Origin: an uncultured Victivallales bacterium
GTDB lineage: Bacteria > Verrucomicrobiota > Lentisphaeria > Victivallales > UBA1829
NCBI GenBank assembly: GCA_934661375.1
Contig: CAKUJH010000034.1
Coordinates: 1 to 35,476, forward strand
Length of the DNA: 35,476 nt
Direction: 5' to 3'
This document shows positions 14,921 through 22,246 of this stretch, one piece after another. Numbering within the stretch: position 1 is the stretch's first letter; every line of letters starts with the position of its first letter. Below the pieces are notes generated by a model. The model saw only the letters and a program-made list of their open reading frames with translations, made no database searches and was not told the origin of the DNA. Made by a program: the position numbers and the translations under genes.

Positions 14921-17140
14921 ATGGAATTCTTTCATTCAAAATTACCGCTGCTCAAATGTTATTTCGCACACCGGATGCCCGGACGTGTCCGCATCATCTG
15001 CCGTGCCGCGCATTATCTGCGGCAGGAACAGTCCGACCTGGAAGACCATTTTTCCGAAATGCGCGGCGTAACCGCTTTCCGCATGAACTGTCTGGCGTCT
15101 TCCATCATTCTCAACTATGACCCGATGAAGACTACGGATGAAGAACTGCTTGATTCCGTGGAAAGCATCATCTCCATGCACTCGCTCCCGGCACTTCAGC
15201 GGGAGCGTGAAGAGCGAAGCCGTCTGACCGTTCAGGAACGCGATCTGCATGACGAACCACTTTCCACCATGCTGATCCGCAGCCTTTCCGCCGCCGGCCT
15301 GCTGGTAACTTCCTGGCTCACTCGATCCATGGTTCCGGCAACCGTCATGGGACGGATATTCAGTTTCACCGGATTCGGGGCTCTGACGCTGGCTGCGCCG
15401 CTGTTCCGCAGCGGACTTTCCGCACTGCGTCATTCCATGCTGCCCAATGCGGACACGCTCAGCGCAATGGCGGTTCTTTCCAGTGTCATTACCGGGAAAT
15501 CCGCATCCGCTCTGACTGTACTGCTGCTGCATGACTTGGCGGAAGCCATGACCGTCTACACCATGGACCGCACCCGCAACGCCATCCGCGACATGCTGTC
15601 CGTGGACAATGAGAAAGTCTGGCGGCCGCTGAACAACAACCCGGATGCCGCTCTGCAGAAAATTCCGGTGTCCGAACTCAAAGTCAATGATTTGATTGTT
15701 GTGCATACCGGAGAAAAAATCTGTGCAGACGCCACCATCGTTTCCGGACGAGCCATGATCAACCAGGCGTCGATCACCGGTGAATTTCAACCGGTTACCC
15801 GTGAAGCCGGGGAAAAGATCTATGCAGGAACCGTTGTCGTGGACGGAACTGTCATGTCCCGCGTGGAATCAGTTGGCGACCAGACTGCCGTCTCGCGCAT
15901 CATCCGCATGGTGGAAGATGCCGAAGGCAAGAAAGCCGCCATTCAGACGTATGCCGACCGCTTCTCTTCGGCACTGGTTCCGGTCAACATTCTGCTGGCG
16001 GGAATCGTGTTTGCGGCGACCCGCGACATCAACCGCGCACTGAACATGCTGATTATTGACTATTCCTGCGGCATCCGGCTGTCCACAGCCGCCGCTCTTT
16101 CCGCAGCCATCAGCACGGCGGCACGGAACGGTGTTCTGATCAAAGGCGGCAGCTGCATTGAGACCCTGACCGAAGCGGATTCGCTCATTCTGGACAAAAC
16201 CGGCACGCTCACCGAAGGAAAACCCCGCGTGGAATCGGTGGCGATGGTCTCGGACGATTATTCACGGCAGGACATCATTGCGTATGCCGCCGCGGCGGAG
16301 GAAACCTCCAAACACCCGATGGCGGTCGCCATTCTTTCGCATCTCCAGCGCAACGGCGGTCATATCCCGCCGCACGGAGAAATCCAGACCGTGGTCGGAC
16401 GCGGTGTCTACACCATGGTGGACGGTCACTGCATCCGCGTAGGAAGCAAGCGTTTCCTCAATGAAAGCGGCATTCATACGCACCCGATGAAGGAACAGGC
16501 ATCCAAACTGTTCGCCAACGGCGAAAGCGTAATTTTTGTGGCTCGCGATTCGGAAATCATCGGGCTGATCGGCATCCGCGATCCGCTTCGCGAAAATATG
16601 AAAAAAGCACTCAACCGTCTGCGCATGGCGGGCGTCGATGACATCGTACTGCTGACCGGCGACCTGGAACAGCAGGCGGATGTGGTGGCGCAGCGGCTCG
16701 GCCTGGACAGCTTCGAATCCGAACTGCTGCCAGAAGACAAAGCCCGTGCGGTTCTACGGATGCAGGCGGGCGGCAGTAAAGTCGTGATGGTCGGCGACGG
16801 CATCAACGATGCGCCGGGGCTGGCTTATGCGGACGTGGGAATCGCACTGGGCAAAACCCGTACCGATATCGCCATGGAAGCGGCGGACGTTACAATTGCC
16901 GGAGACAATGCGCTCATGCTCCCCGGCGTTTACGGTCTGGCGCACCACACCATGGACATCATCCGGCAGAACTTTGTCGTTTCCGTCGGAATCAACACCA
17001 TCGGACTGCTGTTCGGCGGACTGGGGATGCTTCCCGTCATCATCGGGGCTGTCATGCACAACGCCAGCACGATTCTGGTCGTGGGCAATTCTCTGCGGAT
17101 TCTGTTCTATGACATGCAGGATTCCGTAAAACACAACTGA
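14921..17140 (+). CDS. P1B-like heavy-metal P-type ATPase with N-terminal HMA2 domain and Ser-Cys-Gly membrane motif
   Basis: The 739-aa protein starts at the ATG at 14921, after GAGGTG. Residues ~8-80 are an HMA2 domain (H-R-M-P-G-R-V-R). Membrane helices follow from ~115. The actuator motif T286-G-E288, phosphorylation site D425 (DKTGTLTEG), the SKHPMAVA nucleotide-binding His-Pro and the hinge G625-D-G-I-N-D630 are all intact, so it should be active. The helix that normally carries Cys-Pro-Cys instead reads D-Y-S382-C383-G384-I-R, lacking the proline. This is a divergent P1B subgroup, reminiscent of CtpC-like enzymes, whose metal cannot be read from sequence (Zn, Mn or Cu are all possible). 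It acts in the inner membrane, probably as an exporter. Confidence 0.9.
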   Translation: MEFFHSKLPLLKCYFAHRMPGRVRIICRAAHYLRQEQSDLEDHFSEMRGVTAFRMNCLASSIILNYDPMKTTDEELLDSVESIISMHSLPALQREREERSRLTVQERDLHDEPLSTMLIRSLSAAGLLVTSWLTRSMVPATVMGRIFSFTGFGALTLAAPLFRSGLSALRHSMLPNADTLSAMAVLSSVITGKSASALTVLLLHDLAEAMTVYTMDRTRNAIRDMLSVDNEKVWRPLNNNPDAALQKIPVSELKVNDLIVVHTGEKICADATIVSGRAMINQASITGEFQPVTREAGEKIYAGTVVVDGTVMSRVESVGDQTAVSRIIRMVEDAEGKKAAIQTYADRFSSALVPVNILLAGIVFAATRDINRALNMLIIDYSCGIRLSTAAALSAAISTAARNGVLIKGGSCIETLTEADSLILDKTGTLTEGKPRVESVAMVSDDYSRQDIIAYAAAAEETSKHPMAVAILSHLQRNGGHIPPHGEIQTVVGRGVYTMVDGHCIRVGSKRFLNESGIHTHPMKEQASKLFANGESVIFVARDSEIIGLIGIRDPLRENMKKALNRLRMAGVDDIVLLTGDLEQQADVVAQRLGLDSFESELLPEDKARAVLRMQAGGSKVVMVGDGINDAPGLAYADVGIALGKTRTDIAMEAADVTIAGDNALMLPGVYGLAHHTMDIIRQNFVVSVGINTIGLLFGGLGMLPVIIGAVMHNASTILVVGNSLRILFYDMQDSVKHN

Positions 17141-17172
17141 TTACCAACAATCCCAAAAAAGGAGTTATAAAC

Positions 17173-17445
17173 ATGGCTATTACACGAGATCATCTGATCG
17201 GTGCGGCTGTCGGCGTCGGCGTTGCCGCTGTGGGGTTCTACCTCTACAAAAAGAATCAGGACACTATCGAAGATTTCCTGCGTCAGCACGGCATGAACAT
17301 TCCGGTTCGCGAAGACAAACCGCTGGCAGACATGTCCATTGAAGAACTTGCCACCCTCAAGGAACGTGTCGAAGACATGATTGCCGAACAGGAACAGGCG
17401 GCTCAGACTGTCGCGGCGGAAGAACCCGTTCCGGCAAAAGCCTGA
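17173..17445 (+). CDS. 90-aa single-pass membrane protein, PacL-like partner candidate
   Basis: The ribosome site AAGGAG precedes the ATG. A Gly/Ala-rich transmembrane helix (about residues 8-25, LIGAAVGVGVAAVGFYLY) is followed by a charged helix, a predicted coiled coil (about 50-75, SIEELATLKERVEDM) and an Ala/Glu/Pro-rich tail. Size, topology and location right after the ATPase resemble the DUF1490/PacL proteins that accompany mycobacterial CtpC-type ATPases. The C-terminal Asp/His metal motif of PacL1 is absent here, and homology is not proven. It may be a membrane scaffold or stabiliser of the ATPase. The terminator at 17470 follows directly. Confidence 0.8.
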   Translation: MAITRDHLIGAAVGVGVAAVGFYLYKKNQDTIEDFLRQHGMNIPVREDKPLADMSIEELATLKERVEDMIAEQEQAAQTVAAEEPVPAKA

Positions 17446-17469
17446 AACGTTTTTTCCTGATACAGAAAA

Positions 17470-17498
17470 AGGCGGATCGTGAGTGATCCGCCTTTTTT
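17470..17498. terminator. Strong bidirectional Rho-independent terminator
   Basis: AGGCGGATC (17470-17478) and GATCCGCCT (17485-17493) form a nine-pair stem with a six-base loop. Ts follow on the plus strand (17493-17498), and five As precede the stem, giving Ts on the minus strand. It serves both the ATPase operon and the convergent metallo-hydrolase gene. Confidence 0.9.
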
Positions 17499-17523
17499 GT
17501 ATCTTATCGCTGCACTGATTCCG

Positions 17524-18390
17524 TCAGAAATCAATCTTCAGTCCATCGTAGCAGACCTGAATTCCAAACGGATTGAAATGGGCTTCCAGTTCCGCATGGG
17601 TGGCTTGTCCGTTGTGCGAAAAATGGTTGATGAAATACTTGGTGGAATCGGTAACGCTGCCGATTTTTTCCAGCCGTTCCTTGGTCATAAGCACATATTT
17701 CCCGCTCATGTGTCCGCGTTCCAGATCCAGAATACCGCCGGTGCAGTCCGTAATCACCAGGTCGAACTTGAATTTTTTCTCTTCCAGGAACTGCCAGGTT
17801 TCCTCGCGGAAATATCCGGTGTCATTGGCAACCATACCCCAGGATGTCCCAACCCGGAAAACATAGAAATTCGGAATTTCCGTGATGATACCGATCATAT
17901 GATCCGCTTTCAGCGGAATGAATTCCATATCTTCCTCTTCCAGCACAATCGGCTGAAACGGCTCAACCTGAACCGGATTCAGACGGAAGCGTCTGAAATC
18001 TCCGTTGAAACGGAAATACGGCTTTTCACAGAAAAACAGGTTGAGGGCACGCATCACACCCGGATTGCCGTAAATATTCAGGATGTTGTCTTCATCGACC
18101 ACGGAAAAACCCGGCATACGGTAATCCAGCAGGTTCGCATACAGATGATCCTCGTGACTGTGAGTGATGAACAGATGTTTGAGATTTTCAGAATGCAGCT
18201 GGAATTTGAATTCCTGCGCCAGAGAATCCGGACCGAAGTCAATGCGGACATGATCATTCAGCTTGTACGCAGAACGCATACGGATGTCTTTGCCGCCGTT
18301 TTTCCATGCTTCACGGCAAACCCGGCAATTGCAGAATATGGCGGGAATCCCTTCCGCCGCGGCACTTCCCAAAATCTGAATCTGAGCCAT
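17524..18390 (-). CDS. PhnP-like metallo-beta-lactamase-fold hydrolase
   Basis: The 288-aa protein has the MBL-fold metal motif H77-S-H79-E-D81-H82. Downstream metal ligands are likely in the NDTGYF and DCTGG segments and in HFSHNG. The N-terminal G-S-A-A-A-E-G-I-P and Cys cluster C20-N-C22-R-V-C25 are typical of PhnP/coenzyme-PQQ-B-like phosphodiesterases, where the cysteines bind a structural zinc. It has no signal peptide and should be cytoplasmic. The substrate is unknown; cyclic phosphodiesters or nucleotide-like molecules are usual. The ribosome site GGAGGAG is strong. It is the last gene of a minus-strand series with two tiny membrane genes and the coiled-coil protein. Confidence 0.87.
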   Translation of the reverse strand: MAQIQILGSAAAEGIPAIFCNCRVCREAWKNGGKDIRMRSAYKLNDHVRIDFGPDSLAQEFKFQLHSENLKHLFITHSHEDHLYANLLDYRMPGFSVVDEDNILNIYGNPGVMRALNLFFCEKPYFRFNGDFRRFRLNPVQVEPFQPIVLEEEDMEFIPLKADHMIGIITEIPNFYVFRVGTSWGMVANDTGYFREETWQFLEEKKFKFDLVITDCTGGILDLERGHMSGKYVLMTKERLEKIGSVTDSTKYFINHFSHNGQATHAELEAHFNPFGIQVCYDGLKIDF

Positions 18391-18428
18391 TGTCTCCTCC
18401 TTTTTGAAACGGATGCCTCATCCGTCGT

Positions 18429-18626
18429 TCAATTGCGGAATGCACCCGGATATGGATTGTTTTCCCAGCCTGTCGGCTCGTTGAAAGGTCTGGAATTGAT
18501 TCCTGCGCGTTCATACTCCGTACATGCCGTTGACAGCAGAAGCCAACAGGAACACAGCAAAAAAAATCCGAGCCGCAGAACACAGCCCGGAGTTATTTTC
18601 CGTATTATGGAATCAGAACATCCCAT
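18429..18626 (-). CDS. Small predicted lipoprotein, 65 aa
   Basis: The frame starts at the ATG at 18626 and has a hydrophobic signal (LGFFLLCSCWLLLSTAC) ending in a lipobox, L-S-T-A-C. This leaves a mature peptide of about 31 residues with an acylated Cys (TEYERAGINSRPFNEP). The mature part is Asn/Pro-rich and has no known domain. Short lipoproteins of this look occur in PVC genomes. The start overlaps the stop of the preceding 35-aa gene by 14 bases, suggesting coupling. The ribosome site is weak, so the true start is uncertain. Confidence 0.65.
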   Translation of the reverse strand: MGCSDSIIRKITPGCVLRLGFFLLCSCWLLLSTACTEYERAGINSRPFNEPTGWENNPYPGAFRN

Positions 18627-18720
18627 AGCATTTCATTTCCAATGCCTGAAGCACCAGAACTGCCAGCAGGGACAGGAGTGCCAGAACAGATGTTACGGTG
18701 AAGACGGGTGATGAAAACAT
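18613..18720 (-). CDS. 35-aa single-helix membrane protein
   Basis: The strong ribosome site AAGGAGGG lies eight bases before the ATG at 18720. The peptide is almost entirely one transmembrane helix (VTSVLALLSLLAVLVLQAL) with short polar ends. It lies 13 bases after the coiled-coil membrane protein gene and overlaps the lipoprotein gene. Tiny helices of this kind often stabilise a larger membrane partner; here the 410-aa protein is the obvious candidate, by context only. Confidence 0.7.
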   Translation of the reverse strand: MFSSPVFTVTSVLALLSLLAVLVLQALEMKCYGMF

Positions 18721-18733
18721 AACCGATCCCTCC

Positions 18734-19966
18734 TTATTTTGCTGCTGCCGCAATATCGTCATCGGAGAAGAACACCGTATCTCCGACTTTATAGGCATCT
18801 GCCGCTGCACCGACCAGATTGCAGATTGCGGAATCATCGCTGACTTTGGTGACAATGATCTTGCCGACGAACATCGGATTGCTGGTGTTGAGATTACGGG
18901 CAACCGTCAGCACACGGCCGGGAACCATCGGGAACGGAACTTTGTTTTCCTTGATTCCGTACAGCTGAGTGAAGGTGTAGTTTTTGCCGAGGTTGATGGT
19001 CACAAAACCATATTCCTTGTCCACCGACTCGATTTCGCCTTTCACATAGCGGAAGCATTCCGGTTCTTTTCCGGTCAGCAGTTTGCCCGGCAGAGTGATG
19101 CTCCCGTCTTTGTTCAGGATGTTCGTAAGCTCATCAATCCGGTTTTTATGCTGCTGAATGCTGTTCATATTCGCGGCAATCGTCTTCTGCTGATTGGCAA
19201 TCTGATTGGACAGCTGACGGGTTTTGTTCTTCTCAGAGTTGAGCTGATTGCGGGTTTGGGCAAATTCATTGTTTTTCGCCTGAATAGCCCGCAGGGTTTT
19301 ATCCAGTTCTCCGCGGTAAGCGGCACTGTTCACATTGGGAGGAGTAACACCCAGCGCACGGGCAAACTGATTCAGATAATTGGCATAAAGATTTTTGCGG
19401 TCAACCGTATCTTTGATGGCTGCGCTGGCATTGGCGGCAGCGGAACGATAGGTTCCGGAATTGCCGAGTTCAGCAGAGGAAACACGGCCGCCGGCAGTGC
19501 GGGCAGCCTGAGCAAATTCATTGAACACATGGTTGCGGACATCGCGAAAGTCCTGCACTTTGGAAGTGAACACGCGTTCCTTATCTTTATAGGAACCGAC
19601 ATTTTTCAGGGCTTTCGCATCCACATCGCTGATGGAAAGGATTCCCGCCGCTCTCTGAATGGAGTCCGCCAGAGAGTTTCTCTGCGCAACAATTTTTGCT
19701 GCGTTGTCTTTCAGTTTCGGGAGGACCTGACCAAGCTGTTCATAGTTGGTATGTTTCAGTTTGTCTTCCGGCAGGTCTCTGGCAGCGGTTGTGCCGGATA
19801 TTCCGCCGTCATCCAGGGTTTTGGCTGCGGTATTGACAGCCGCAGCCATCTGAGCCCAGCCGTTGGTCAGCTGCTCGCGTTTGCTGAACAGAAAATACGA
19901 GAAGACCACTGCGGCGATCGCAGCCAACAAAATCAGAATATTGATGATTCGGTTCAAAATAACCAT
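18734..19966 (-). CDS. Membrane-anchored coiled-coil protein with C-terminal beta domain
   Basis: The 410-aa protein has a clear N-terminal membrane helix (about 7-27, INILILLAAIAAVVFSYFLF). A long helical region follows, with coiled-coil composition around 215-290 (NQLNSEKNKTRQLSNQIANQ). The C-terminal ~110 residues form a beta-rich domain whose G-E-I-E-S-V-D-K-E-Y-G-F-V-T-I-N-L-G and VGKIIVTKV segments resemble the FlgT-C-like or OB-like domains common in PVC proteins. The family is uncharacterised, so I give no function. It is likely in the periplasm, anchored in the inner membrane. The ribosome site AGGAG is good. It starts a series with two tiny membrane genes and an MBL-fold hydrolase. 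Confidence 0.8.
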   Translation of the reverse strand: MVILNRIINILILLAAIAAVVFSYFLFSKREQLTNGWAQMAAAVNTAAKTLDDGGISGTTAARDLPEDKLKHTNYEQLGQVLPKLKDNAAKIVAQRNSLADSIQRAAGILSISDVDAKALKNVGSYKDKERVFTSKVQDFRDVRNHVFNEFAQAARTAGGRVSSAELGNSGTYRSAAANASAAIKDTVDRKNLYANYLNQFARALGVTPPNVNSAAYRGELDKTLRAIQAKNNEFAQTRNQLNSEKNKTRQLSNQIANQQKTIAANMNSIQQHKNRIDELTNILNKDGSITLPGKLLTGKEPECFRYVKGEIESVDKEYGFVTINLGKNYTFTQLYGIKENKVPFPMVPGRVLTVARNLNTSNPMFVGKIIVTKVSDDSAICNLVGAAADAYKVGDTVFFSDDDIAAAAK

Positions 19967-20098
19967 AACTGTTTCTCCTGTCGAAATTGCTCCGTTTTTT
20001 TCTATAATGCCTTACACTACATTCTTTTTTACTCTTTTCAAATCGAAAAGTGCGATATTCGGAAAATTTTCAGCTGTTTTTTTCAAAAAAAGCGTCTG

Positions 20099-20671
20099 TC
20101 AGGCCATTTTCCGACGTTGAATGACCAGAAAACGTGATGCGCCCAGCTCTCTGATTGCAGTCAGAGTCCACTCCGGCGGGAAAATTTTCAGCTGCGTACG
20201 GTAATCCGGCAGCTCCCACAGAAGCTGCGCATTGCCAGTCCAGGATGCAAAATCCTTCTGATGAAGCAGAGCATCCAGCAGAGATGCCGATTCTGCATAC
20301 GGGGGATCCGCAAAAATCAAATCCGGGGGAGGACAGACCGCCGCCAGTTTCCGGAAACACTCCGGAACCGCGCCGGACATCGGCTGAAACAACGTATCCG
20401 GGCAATATTCCTGCGCCCGGCGGACATTGTCCCGGATCACAGCCAGGACATGCGGCGATTTTTCCACCAGCAGCACATGAGCTGCTCCGCGGCTGGCGGC
20501 TTCAATTCCCACCGCGCCGCTGCCTGCGAACAGGTCGCAGAAACGTTTTCCGGAAAGATCACCCAGCATGTCAAACAGGGCGCGCCGGGAGCGCACGGAA
20601 GTGGGACGCACTTCCATGCCGGACGGAACTTTCACTGTCATGCCTTTGGCGATACCGCCTGTGATTTCCAT
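20099..20671 (-). CDS. rsmD: 16S rRNA (guanine-966-N2)-methyltransferase RsmD
   Basis: The 190-aa Rossmann-fold SAM-dependent methyltransferase modifies 16S rRNA during small-subunit assembly. It shows the N-terminal GIAKGMTVKVP and RPTSVRSRRALFDML segments typical of RsmD, SAM motif I D46-L-F-A-G-S-G-A-V-G55, and the catalytic D122-P-P-Y125. Length is normal. It is the last gene of the valS-guaA-rsmD unit, 19 bases after guaA, with a GGAG ribosome site. Confidence 0.93.
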   Translation of the reverse strand: MEITGGIAKGMTVKVPSGMEVRPTSVRSRRALFDMLGDLSGKRFCDLFAGSGAVGIEAASRGAAHVLLVEKSPHVLAVIRDNVRRAQEYCPDTLFQPMSGAVPECFRKLAAVCPPPDLIFADPPYAESASLLDALLHQKDFASWTGNAQLLWELPDYRTQLKIFPPEWTLTAIRELGASRFLVIQRRKMA

Positions 20672-20690
20672 GAATCAGTCTCCAGTTCCG

Positions 20691-22235
20691 TTATTCCCAT
20701 TCAATCGTTCCCGGCGGCTTGGAGGTAACGTCGTACACCATGCGGTTGACTCCGTCGACCTCGTTGACCACCCGGCTGGAAATTCTGCCCAGCAGATCAT
20801 AAGGCAGTTCCACCCAGTCCGCAGTCATACCGTCGCGGCTTTCCACTGCACGCAGGGCGATAACACTGTCATAGGTGCGTTCATCACCCATCACTCCGAC
20901 GGTTTTCACCGGAATGAACACCGCGAAGGTCTGCCATACTTTATAATAAAGACCGGCTTTCTTCATTTCCTCCACGATGATTTCATCCGCATTCCGCAGA
21001 ATTTCCAGGTCATGCGCATTGACCGGACCGACAATCCGGACAGCCAGCCCCGGACCGGGGAACGGCTGACGCATCACCATTTCTTCCGGCAGTCCCAATT
21101 TTCTGCCGACTTCGCGGACTTCATCCTTGAACAGACGGCTCAGCGGTTCCAGAAGTTTGAGGTTCATTTTGGCAGGCAGACCGCCCACGTTGTGATGACT
21201 CTTGATCATGGCACTGGGATTGCCGTCGATCGGCACACTTTCGATCACATCCGGATAGGTGGTTCCCTGCGCCAGGAACTTGACGTTCTTGATCTCGGAA
21301 GCCGCTTCATCAAACACTTCAATGAATTCATGTCCAATGATTTTGCGTTTCTTTTCCGGTTCGCGGACATCAGCAAGTTTGGTCAGAAAACGGTCTGTGG
21401 CGTCCACATATTTCAGCGGAATCTTGAATGCACCGCCGAACAGGTCAATGACACGTTCCGCCTCGCCTTTGCGGAGCAGACCGTTGTTGACAAAGATACA
21501 GGTCAGTTTGTCGCCGATCGCTTTATGAATCAAAGCGGCAGCCACGGAGGAATCGACTCCGCCGCTGAGACCGAGAATCACTTTTTCGCCCTGCGTTTTT
21601 TCCTGAATTTCCCGAACCGCCGTTTCGATGAACGACGCCATGTTCCAGGTTCCTTCGCAGTGACAGATTTTCCGGCAGAAATTGGAAAGAATCTGCTGTC
21701 CCTTGACGGTATGCACCACTTCCGGATGGAACTGAATGCCGTAAATCGCTTTTTCCTGATTCTGAACGCCGGCAAATTCGGTGTTGTGCGTGGAAGCAAA
21801 AGTAGTGAATCCTTCGGGAATCTTCACCACTTTGTCGCCGTGCGACATCCAGACCTGCGTGGAAGCGGGAACGCCTTCAAACAGCGGGCTTTCCGCAACG
21901 GTTTTGACTTCCGCCTTGCCGTATTCACGGGCTTTGCCGCGCGCCACATCGCCGCCGAGCGCAAGCACGGTCAGCTGCATTCCGTAGCAGATGCCGAGAA
22001 TCGGCAGACCCAGGTTGAAAATCTCCGGATCACATTTCGGCGCGCCGTCCTGATAGACACTGGCGGGACCGCCGCTGAGAATGATGCCCGCAGGGGCTTC
22101 TTTGCGGATTTCTTCCGCCGTTGTCCGGAAAGAAACGATCCGGCTGTACACGTTGCATTCCCGAATCCGGCGCGCAATCAGCTGACTGTACTGCGAGCCG
22201 AAGTCAAGAATCAGAATTGTTTCTGTTTTTGTCAT
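20691..22235 (-). CDS. guaA: GMP synthase (glutamine-hydrolysing)
   Basis: The 514-aa enzyme makes GMP from XMP, ATP and glutamine in the cytoplasm. It has a class I amidotransferase domain with nucleophile C83 (GICYGMQ) and partners H170 and E172 (FHPEV). An ATP-pyrophosphatase P-loop S224-G-G-V-D-S-S230 and the C-terminal dimerisation domain ending KPPGTIEWE follow. The length is typical. It lies 11 bases after valS and is surely co-transcribed with it. Confidence 0.97.
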   Translation of the reverse strand: MTKTETILILDFGSQYSQLIARRIRECNVYSRIVSFRTTAEEIRKEAPAGIILSGGPASVYQDGAPKCDPEIFNLGLPILGICYGMQLTVLALGGDVARGKAREYGKAEVKTVAESPLFEGVPASTQVWMSHGDKVVKIPEGFTTFASTHNTEFAGVQNQEKAIYGIQFHPEVVHTVKGQQILSNFCRKICHCEGTWNMASFIETAVREIQEKTQGEKVILGLSGGVDSSVAAALIHKAIGDKLTCIFVNNGLLRKGEAERVIDLFGGAFKIPLKYVDATDRFLTKLADVREPEKKRKIIGHEFIEVFDEAASEIKNVKFLAQGTTYPDVIESVPIDGNPSAMIKSHHNVGGLPAKMNLKLLEPLSRLFKDEVREVGRKLGLPEEMVMRQPFPGPGLAVRIVGPVNAHDLEILRNADEIIVEEMKKAGLYYKVWQTFAVFIPVKTVGVMGDERTYDSVIALRAVESRDGMTADWVELPYDLLGRISSRVVNEVDGVNRMVYDVTSKPPGTIEWE

Positions 22236-22246
22236 AACTGCAAACC

